DNA from: Erodium maritimum
Taxonomy: Eukaryota; Streptophyta; Magnoliopsida; Geraniales; Geraniaceae
NCBI GenBank assembly: GCA_963921825.1
Contig: OY997591.1
Span: 40,073,825-40,137,824 of the forward strand
Direction: 5' to 3'
Length of the DNA: 64,000 nucleotides
A program made the translations under genes and the position numbers. Positions 56,100-64,000 of the stretch are shown here, piece after piece. How positions within the stretch are numbered: position 1 is the first letter of the stretch; each line of letters begins with the position of its first letter. A model generated the notes under the pieces. That model saw only the letters and a list, made by a program, of their open reading frames with translations. It was not told the DNA's origin and ran no database searches.

Positions 56100-58486
56100 A
56101 AAACTAAGGTGTCTCAAAGATCGAACTGGTTTGGTTACTTCGCGCGAACCTCATCCTCGCGTTCCCAAGTCTACTATTCACGGTTCTTAACCGCTCACGA
56201 TCCGCGCGACCCCTTAAAGTCTCTCGAACAACATCAGGACCAACAAGAGTCAAATCTTAACCCTCACATGTTCCCGCTTGGGAAATTTTCCCGACCTACC
56301 ATAAAATGCTCGCACGGTGCCATCTCGTTATTGGCCTGGAAGTCGTGGTAGTCGCACTCGGCTAACTATTTCCGGACTCCATCATGCGGTGCTCTCACTT
56401 CTACTGTGCAATCGTAGTGGTTGTAGCAAGCCAGCAGGACGCTGATGCTCGACCTTCACTTGCTGGCAAGTGAGGCATCTCGAAACGAACTCCGCAACTG
56501 CTCTACGTATCACGCTCCACCAGAACTGCCATCTAATATCCCGATGCATCTTAGTGCCACCCGGGTGCACAGTAAGACGGGGGTGATGAGACCCTCTCAA
56601 CACATCATCTCTACAACCACGCGGCACAAACAGCCCTCCTCCGTATCGCAGACCCAGATCAGTACCCTACTCCCAGCCCTCGGTGTCAACACCGCTGATA
56701 ATCCTCTCTCGGATCTCTGCCGCCTCGGCATCCTCGGCCTGTGCCTCCAGCACACGAGAAACTAGTGTGGGCTGAGCGACCAGCGAATACATGGCCACGC
56801 CATCGGTGATCTCATCTATCTCAAGCCTAAACGAGCTCAACTCCTCCATCATGTCCCACTCTCGGACTGATATACTAGCAAGACAGTGAGTCGACTTCCT
56901 ACTCAGGGCATCGGCGACAACGTTCGCCTTGCCCGGATGGTAGAGTAGCTCGAAGTCGTACTCCTCCAGTAGCTCCATCCATCGCCTCTGGCGCATGTTC
57001 AAGTCGCGCTGGGAGAAGATGTACTTGAGACTCTTGTGATCCGAGAACACCCGGAATCGCTCTCCATACAAGTAGTGTCGCCAGCTCTTCAGTGCAAAGA
57101 CGACTGCTGCCACCTTTAGATCATGAGTCGGGTAGTTGCGCTCATGCGTCTTCAAATGTCGGGAGCCATATGCAACAACCTTCCTGGACTGCATCAAAAC
57201 ACACCCTAGTCCCTCACCGGACGCATCACAATACATGTCATATCCGATCCCGCGCTCCGACACTATCAACACGGGCGCGGTAGTCAGACGAGCCTTCAAC
57301 TCGGTAAAGGAGTGCTCACACTCATCAGTCAACACAAACTCGGCTCCCTTGCGTGTCAGGACAGTCATCGGCACGGCCAGACGTGAGAAATCCTGGACGA
57401 ACCGTCGATAGTATCCTGCCAAGCCTAGGAAGCTGCGGATCTCGAAGATACTCTTGGGTCGTGCCCACTTCGAGACCGCGTCGATCTTCGCCGGATCGAC
57501 GAGTATACCCTCTCAGCACATAACATGCCTGAGGAACTTCACCTCGGCGAGCTAAAACTCGCACTTCTCCAGGTTGTCGTACAATTGGTGAGTGCGCAAC
57601 AATGTCAAAACCGTCCTCAGATGCTCCTCGTGCGCTGCCTCACTCGGCGAATATATCAGAATATCATCTACGAACACCACGATGAACAGGTCGAAGTACG
57701 GTCGGAAGATCCCGTTCATCAGATCCATGAACGATGCAGGCGCGTTCGTCAACCCGAACGGCATCACCAGGAATTTGTAGTGCCCATATCGAGTCCGAAA
57801 TGCGGTCTTTTCCACATCCTCCTCCCGGACCCTCAATTGATAATACCCGGATCGCAGATCAATCTTCGAGAAGTACTTCGCTCCTCTCAACTGATCGAAC
57901 AGGTCATCGATCCTCGACATCGGATAACGGTTCTTCACCGTGACCCGGTTCAACTTCTGGTAATCGACACACATCCTCAATGCTCCACCCTTCTTCTTAA
58001 CGAAAAGGGCAGGTGCTCCCCACGGCGAAGCACTCGGTCGGATAAACCCTGTCTTCTGAAGCTTCTTGAGTTGTCGCTGCCGTACCCGGTATCAAGTCAA
58101 TCCTAAATTCCACCTCTTGCACCGGCGGTAATCCCGATAACTCCTCTGGAAAGACCTCCGGGAACTCGCACACTAACGCGATATCTCTCTACTCTGCTCG
58201 GTCTCCACCTCATCTCCCACGGTCAACATAGACAGGAGAACTACGCTCCTACTGCTCAAGACGTAAGTGACGATCGTGTCGCCCGATACTACAGTCACCT
58301 GCGAACGATAAAAACGATCGACGCCCGGTACCTCGTCATCCAGTCCATCCCTAAGATCACGTAAAATACTGTCATGTCCAACACAAGCAAATTACCATAA
58401 AAAGGGCAATCAGCCACTCGAATCTCACATGCACAGCACACACTACTCAAAACCACATCGCTTGTAACCGAGGTGTCAAGACACAA
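56100..58486 (-). pseudogene. Gypsy pol pseudogene (protease end, RT, RNase H, integrase zinc finger)
   Basis: In reading order on the minus strand: a protease C-terminal part ending VFYVILGMDWMTRYRASIVF (58330). Then RT from about 58100 ([40 protein letters not shown]; active site [11 protein letters not shown]). In-frame stops follow at 57552-57554 and 57513-57515. RT thumb and RNase H come next ([60 protein letters not shown]); HDLKVAA has Lys where the second acidic residue (HDLEL) is expected. The integrase zinc finger has HHPRLTVHPGGTKMHRD and CLTCQQVKVEHQRPAGLLQP (56580-56410). The integrase catalytic core is absent; only C-terminal scraps (LVGPDVVRETLRG) remain. It is non-functional. 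Confidence 0.9.
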
Positions 58487-58521
58487 TGGTCGACCCAGGG
58501 GTTCTACTCTTAGGCCTAAAG

Positions 58522-58566
58522 CCTGTGGGTTATGGGCCCACCACGCTTCCGCTGCGCCACTCTGAT
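58522..58566 (-). pseudogene. 5' half of initiator tRNA-Met embedded in the gypsy coding region
   Basis: The minus strand reads ATCAGAGTGGCGCAGCGGAA, then GCGTGGTGGGCCCATAACCC and ACAGG: the acceptor 5' strand, D arm and anticodon arm (CAT anticodon) of plant initiator tRNA-Met. I see no mismatch over 45 nt against the sequence as I know it. The variable loop, T arm and 3' acceptor strand are missing. It lies between the gag zinc knuckle and the protease C-terminal part, on the coding strand. It cannot make a tRNA. Confidence 0.8.
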
Positions 58567-58599
58567 CTCATCGCCACTCGGCCACCTCCCATGACCGGT

Positions 58600-58710
58600 C
58601 TGACTGCTTACTGGTACTACTGCGGCCCTCCGCAGCTCGGGCACTCGTCTCTGATGTCCCGGCTGACGACATTGTAAACACACTGGCCCCTATTCTAACG
58701 CGACGTGCCC
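58600..58710 (-). pseudogene. Gag zinc-knuckle remnant
   Basis: Minus-strand translation gives GPVCLQCRQPGHQRRVPELR. This is a CX2CX4H gypsy zinc knuckle whose last Cys is shifted out (a one-base change would give RRECPEL). Upstream gag sequence to 59490 is not readable as a domain. Confidence 0.55.
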
Positions 58711-59779
58711 TACCGATGATACTGAACCTGTCTATCTCAAACCGTCGGACAGAACCTTTGGCCGGGAGAATCCTGCGGTTCTCTGCCTCCTCGGTTCATG
58801 AGTCTCGTACGGTCCCGCAACACTGCTCGGTCGCTGCCGAATCTCACGGACCCTCGCGGCCTCTCTGCGACCTCACTGCACTATCGTCGTCGTATCCACT
58901 CACTTAGACTACACCCGAATCCTCAGGGTGAGGAATCGATCCAAACTCTGGGCTCGAGGCTCTCTCTCGAACCTCCTGTATTGGTTCGTCTCGACCGCCA
59001 CCAAAATTGGTGCAAACAGGCCAACGCCGTAACTCTGGCCTCGAGGTGCCACGTCGTAAGTACTCCCCGCACGGGTACACGCACACGTTCAGTTCTTAAG
59101 TTCGCATAAAGCGACGCGCTATATAACTAGCGTTCTCACACATTTCACCAAAAATCGCACTCGAACTAATAATATACTAAGGATAGTATAATCAAACAAT
59201 TTCACACAATCAGAGAAGTCCGCACACTAGTGCGTCACAAAGTCAAACACACATTTCAACAATTTCACACACGAGTCACACTATTCACAAATCATACCAC
59301 ACATCAACTCCACAATGGGAAAACGTCAACTTAGTTTCAAGTTCTTTAACACTTCCTCTTTATAACATAACATTCATGTTGACATCGTGTCGTTACAACC
59401 CGATTTAGGCGTCCCCGAACTACGTTGTAACAACTTGACATCCCCCCATCACATCCGGGTACAGTGGCCCCTATAGCCGAATCGTGATGGTACATTGTCA
59501 TGCCCCGAATTCAGTATAACCGAACCCGGAACGCGAACGGTGAAGCAAGTAAAAAAAGTCTCAAATAGTTTAATAAACCGCTTTAAAAGCACCACTTGTA
59601 TTAATCAAAACAATAATTTTACAAACTGAGTTTTAATTTAAAAAGAGAAAGAACACTAAAACACGAGTGTACGTCGCTAGACAACCCCGAAAGCCCGGAC
59701 TCTCGCTCCCAACTCTTCAAGCCTCGAGAGATCCTCCTAGTCCGCCTCGCGAACGGTACCTGTAGGAAAAGCAGAAAGG

Positions 59780-59798
59780 GGTGAGCGTTTCGCTCACC
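59780..59798. other. Conserved LTR hairpin (minus-strand LTR)
   Basis: GGTGAGCG-TTT-CGCTCACC, the same stem as at 19691, 31471 and 37944. It lies about 285 bp from the LTR end. Confidence 0.75.
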
Positions 59799-60239
59799 AC
59801 CAAGGACACCAGACTGACTACGGCATACAGCAGAAATGTCGGGAACACCGGCAACAAACAATAACATAGGGGACCACTACCCCAAATCACATGTTAAACC
59901 CGACTATCACACTAATAACTGTCAATTTCCCCAACCATCTAAAACCCGTGCACGTAATGGAGACCCCAAATCAGAGACCGAACAACCATTCCATTAGTCA
60001 CACTGACAAGGTAAAGCACATCCCTCACACGATCCTATGTGCATTTACTTGTAACTTTCCGCAACCAAACCAGTATTCGCTACTCGTCCCTACCTCAGAG
60101 GTCTGCGGGAAAAGTAGTAAAGGGGATGAGAGTTCCGCTCACCTCCACGGATACCCGTTCGATTATGGCATACTAGTAAAGCATCCACAACTTAACAATC
60201 TAAACAGGGCAAACAACTACCTCAAAACCTGATTCCAAT

Positions 60240-60680
60240 CCGTCACAACTGCTCACGATATCAATACCTCAAATACTCGCTCACGTAAGGGAAACCTAGA
60301 ATGGGGATCATATTCTCAACTAAGCAAAACACTATTGCTCACCATATCAACACCCCAATTACCCGATCACGTAGGGGAAACCTCAATACGGGGATCATGT
60401 TCTCAACTAGACAAATCATTATTGCTCACAACATCAATACCCCAATTACCCGATCACATAGGGGAAACCTCAAACAACCCACTCACGTGAGGGAAACCTC
60501 AAACCACCCGTTCACATGAGGGAAACCTCAAACAACCCGTTCACGTGAGGGAAACCTCAAACCACCCGTTCACGTGAGGGAAACCTCAAACAACCCGCTC
60601 ACGTGAGGGAAACCTCAAACCACCCGTTCATGTGAGGGAAACCTCAAACAACCCGTTCGCATAGGGGAAACCTAGTTCGT
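60240..60680 (-). repeat. LTR minisatellite, ACGTGAGGGAAACCTCAAAC type
   Basis: Units of about 29-30 bp (CCCGTTCACGTGAGGGAAAC plus CTCAAACNA), at least seven in a row from 60475, preceded by longer diverged units of about 85-90 bp with CACGTAGGGGAAACCT. Confidence 0.85.
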
Positions 60681-61059
60681 ACGGCGCCGCAGCGCATCAA
60701 CCCTAACCCTTCTCCATGGTGAGACCCTCACACAGAGGCGCTGTATCTCCACCGTAGGTTATTGATGAGTCTCAACCCCAAGACCTCACCCTTTAACACA
60801 GAACTTACGACCTCTACAAACAAACACAAATAGTACAAATTGCAAAAGCACATAATATCAACACACACAATACACGCAAGATCACAAAGGATCAACACAC
60901 ATACTGCACAGTTTCCGGTAGCAAACCGGCTGGGCCTGGCACTGCCCCGCGCACTTTCCCCGACACATAGTCGGGCCAGGCAGTCGACCTCATCGCGGCA
61001 GATAGCAACACTTTTTCGATTGCTAGTCGGAAAGAGGGCCTCTCCTTCATCGCGGAACC

Positions 61060-61530
61060 TCAAGCCTCAGCACTTTACCGATTGCGCGCCGGAAGGTACG
61101 GCACACCTCACGGGGAACACAGCCCTCGGCACTTTACCGATCGCGCATCGGAAGGTACGACACACCTCTCGGGCACAGCTCAAGCCTTAGCACTTTACCA
61201 ATCGCGCGCCAGAAGGTACGACACACCTCACGGGGACACAGTCCTCGACACTTTACCGGTCACGCATCGGAAGGTACGACACACCTCTCGGGCACAACTC
61301 AAGCCTCAACACTTTACCAATCGTGCGCCGGAAGGTACGACACACCTCACGGGGACACAGCCCTCGACACTTTACCGGTCGCGCATCGGAAGGTACGACA
61401 CACCTCTCGGGCACAACTCAAGCCTCAACACTTTACCAATCGCGCGTTGGAAGGTACGACACACCTCATGGGGACACAGCCCTCGGCACTTTACCGGTCG
61501 CGCATCGGAAGGTACGACACACCTCGCGGG
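61060..61530 (-). repeat. LTR minisatellite with alternating dimeric units (about 60 bp each)
   Basis: About eight units of GCACTTTACCGATCGCGCAT then CGGAAGGTACGACACACCTC. Two variants alternate: one continues TCGGGCACAGCTCAAGCCT, the other ACGGGGACACAGCCCTCG. This is a two-step higher-order repeat. Confidence 0.85.
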
Positions 61531-63748
61531 CACAGCTCAATCGAGTATCACCAGAACAATCACAATCACAACCAAATATCACACAATACTCCGCAAATAG
61601 CAAAATTAACATCACGACTAACTACCACTCAGCAAGTCAGTCAACAATAAAAGGGTTCAATAACCCACAGGCACACATGGCCACACACATACACAATCAG
61701 TTCACTCAACCTACGGGCACAACCAGGTGCCCACATGTGATTCCTATCGCATGGTAAGTTTACTTAACCTACGGCACCACCAAGTGCCACATGCATTTCT
61801 ATTGTTCGATACGTTCACTTATCTTACGACACCACCAAGTCTCACATGCATTTCTATTGTTCGATAAGTTCACTTATCCTACGACACCACCAAGTGTCAC
61901 ATGCATTTCTACTAATAACTTTCCCTAGTAAAGGCCAATATCCGGCTACTTTTCCCTACCTCGTAAAGTGTTCCTAGTCCGATGCTCACGCTCTGGCAAT
62001 GCTCACGATCACCCGCTTAGCCTCCTCTTTCCACGGTCGGTGGCACGATCTAACATGATCAAAATAACACACTTTTTAAATACGCATGCAAAACCAAATT
62101 TAAAGTAATTAACGTACAAATGCAACCCCGACAATGCCGATCACTCCCAAACTTCCCAATTGTTCGACATTGTCAACAATGGGCCCGGAAAGGCCCGATT
62201 CGCCCGGCTCGGCGAATCTGCCCGGGATCGGAAAAACGCCCTCCGGGGCTCCGAAAGTTCCCATTTTCGTTTCTACGATCCTAATATACTTCACGTGTTC
62301 CAACGCAATCGACGAAATCAATTTCTAATACCCGAGCGATTTAATTCCGCGTTTAAAGTTTCTAACCCAAATTTCCGAATTCTCACAAATTAAATCCATA
62401 ATTCGTTCCGGGTGTGAATATCGACTAGGGGATCATCCAAGACCACCCGAACACGAAAAACCCGAGGCCCGGCCAAGTGGGCCCCACACGGCCACACCGA
62501 AAAACGCACCTTTTCGCCCCAAAACGTTCCTAACGAACCCAAACCTCAACCATTCATCTTTAAACCAATTCTAACCAAAACCCTAGAATTCAAACACGTC
62601 GAAACGAGAAACTTTTGGGTGCTTACCAAAGGGAACGATGAGGGGAGCTCGAATACGCGACAACTGAGACGATCTGTCGGCCGGATCGTCGAAAAATCCC
62701 ACAACTTCCTCTCTTTCTCCTCCTTCTTCTTCTTCTCTCTAATTTCTCCCTCCTTCTCTCCATTTTTTCTGAAATTTTCGAGACTCTCATCTCTCTTCTC
62801 CTTTTAATTTCAAACCCACACCAAAATGACCATTTTGCCCCAAACCTTCTTTGTTTTTGATTTTTAATTCCAAGGGTAATGTTGTCCTTTCAACTCCCTT
62901 CCACCACTTTCATGAGAAGTGTCATGTGGGTCCCACTAGTCAGAAAAATATCTTTGTAGATATTTTTCAGTCAGATTCGTGAAATTCGACCGTCTCGGGC
63001 CCCGTGCGGGCCCATTTTCCAAGAATTTATGAAATTTTGCGTGCTACAAGGAAACGGCCCAACTAAGACCGCTGTAACGACGGATAAGCTTTTTGGATCC
63101 AAATCGAGCCTCGAACGGACCAAAACGTCGCTCGGTTGACTTTTTCGGGAAAAAGTCAACTTTTCCCGAATTGGTCAAAAAGTTGCCCTGAGTCACCCAT
63201 AACTCACTTTGGTCGATATCGGGGTCAACTTAAGTCCGATATGACCCTCGGGGTCAATTTAGGTTCATTTAGGTGTCTGTCCCAAAATTTTAAATTTTTC
63301 CGTTTTTCCGCCGATTGACTGGCGTTGACCAGGAGCGGGCCTAACATACATACACTTCAGTTTCTGCAGAAAATTGGGCATGACCCATTCATAAATTCCA
63401 CTAACCATCCGCTTATGCGGGACACCCAATCACAACCTGCACAAAGTACTCAACACAATCATAGCACACAACAAGCCATCGCAACTACACATCTCGGGTC
63501 TCGGTAATTTCACTCTTACCATCCGATCACACCATACTCGGAAAACAGTTAACTTAAACAAAGACACCAACCACAAAGGTCCACCACAAGTTCACGGTAC
63601 CAAGACCGGACACTTCACTAACCCGAGACTCTCTTCGTCTCGGTTCCACGCGTAGGGCATCTCCGATTTGCGTAACCGACTCACGGAAACCTAACGACCC
63701 AACTCCACCCACCTAATTAATGTACGGTCCGAAGTTTTTGAAAAACCA

Positions 63749-63761
63749 GGCTCTGATACCA
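63749..63761 (-). other. Gypsy primer-binding site (tRNA-Met type)
   Basis: The minus strand reads TGGTATCAGAGCC three bases after the end of the 5' LTR (63765). It sets the orientation and confirms that the LTR at 63765 is the 5' LTR. Confidence 0.9.
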
Positions 63762-63764
63762 AAT

Positions 63765-64000
63765 TGTCACGCCCCAAATCCGGTTTTAACCGGACTCGAG
63801 ACGTGAATTTAAAGAGATAAATAATAAAAGCAATTTTAATACTAAAATGGGTCTCAAATAACAGTTAAAAATATTCGAATAACAGCGCGAGTCACAGCTA
63901 AACAAAACCAGGTAACAAATGAGTTTAAAAGTCAAATAACAGCACGTCTCTAGACCATACTAGACACGACCCTCGCTAGCTCCCAAGCTCCGAGAATCCG
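63765..64000 (-). repeat. 5' LTR of the gypsy element (continues beyond the window)
   Basis: It begins TGTCACGCCCCAAATCCGGT on the plus strand and is nearly identical to 49508-49745 of the solo LTR of the same subfamily. Only the first 236 bases are in the window. Confidence 0.9.

Larger units (their letters stand above)
59496..63346 (-). mobile_element. Solo gypsy LTR, subfamily A, 3851 bp, nested in the gypsy interior
   Basis: The plus strand runs TGTCATGCCCCGAATTCAG ... GGAGCGGGCCTAACA with a perfect duplication TACAT (59491-59495 and 63347-63351). Reverse-complemented it starts TGTTAGGCCCGCTCCTGGTC, like the LTR at 34586. It holds the hairpin at 59780, two tandem arrays (60240-60680 and 61060-61530), a GGTAAGCACC donor-like site (near 62620, minus) and an acceptor-like TTTTCCTACAG (near 59765, minus). 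It is the longest LTR in the window. Confidence 0.92.
56065..63764 (-). mobile_element. Internal region of a Ty3/gypsy element (chromovirus-like), split by a solo LTR
   Basis: Bounded by the polypurine tract at 56065-56076 and a tRNA-Met-type PBS at 63749-63761. Without the solo LTR at 59496-63346 it is about 3.8 kb, short for a gypsy interior, and large parts are missing: most of gag, the protease active site and the integrase core. 63352-63748 is leader without an ORF; 58700-59490 is decayed gag. The order gag-protease-RT-RNase H-integrase on the minus strand identifies Ty3/gypsy. The very long LTRs suggest the Tekay/Del clade; that is an inference. Confidence 0.85.

Noticed and set aside
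58522..58566. Functional tRNA gene
   Set aside because: The variable loop, T arm and 3' acceptor strand are missing, so it cannot fold into a tRNA; kept as a fragment.
60470..61530. Regular repeats resembling a CRISPR array
   Set aside because: Units are contiguous minisatellites without unique spacers, inside a plant retrotransposon LTR.
61082..61600. 172-codon ORF with repeated RYDTP/RAPEGTTHL units
   Set aside because: It is a translation of the alternating 60-bp LTR repeat.

Overview
This window is repeat-dense nuclear DNA from a flowering plant, probably heterochromatic. Nearly everything that can be identified is a transposable element: chromovirus-like Ty3/gypsy LTRs 2.5-3.9 kb long, Ty1/copia elements, plant LINEs with an RRM-DUF4283 ORF1, Mutator-like DNA transposons carrying Ulp1 protease genes, and small inverted-repeat elements. 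I see no intact host gene, rRNA, complete tRNA gene or CRISPR. The species cannot be named from the sequence.

Layout. 1-3975: an inverted-repeat element filled with at least seven smaller terminal-inverted-repeat (TIR) elements separated by (TA)n tracts. 3993-5414: LINE 3' ends (one with a perfect 13-bp target-site duplication, TSD) and a Mutator transposase fragment. 5588-16610: a solo gypsy LTR split by a complete but coding-dead copia element at 6021-14484. 16693-19981: a solo gypsy LTR. 20102-21770: a probable solo copia LTR. 21790-25010: remnants of a Harbinger-type ORF1 and of a LINE that looks inverted at its 5' end. 25890-45159: a 19.3-kb Mutator-like element (about 10.6 kb without its insertions) with a decayed transposase gene, a GRF zinc-finger gene, a small proline-rich ORF and a multi-exon DUF1985-Ulp1 gene; solo LTRs (28976-31764) and a two-LTR derivative (34586-40496) are nested in it. 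45176-48161: a non-autonomous Mutator element with a foldback element nested in it. 48171-52769: a LINE with ORF1 but no ORF2, split by a solo LTR. 53749-64000: a gypsy element on the minus strand (3' LTR, pol remnants, tRNA-primer-like insert, primer-binding site (PBS), start of the 5' LTR) split by a 3.85-kb solo LTR at 59496-63346.

The order of insertion can be read from TSDs: GTCAC around the copia element, TAAAG, GCTTAT, TACAT and CCTTC around solo LTRs, CTCTGATTTT around the large Mutator element and TTTTCTCAA around the small one. All coding regions carry stops, frameshifts or lost catalytic residues, so the window is a record of nested insertion and decay. The most unusual points are the Mutator element's accessory genes, a 5' half of initiator tRNA-Met inside the gypsy coding region, a hairpin conserved across three long-LTR subfamilies, and the TA-targeted family with shared ends and unrelated interiors.
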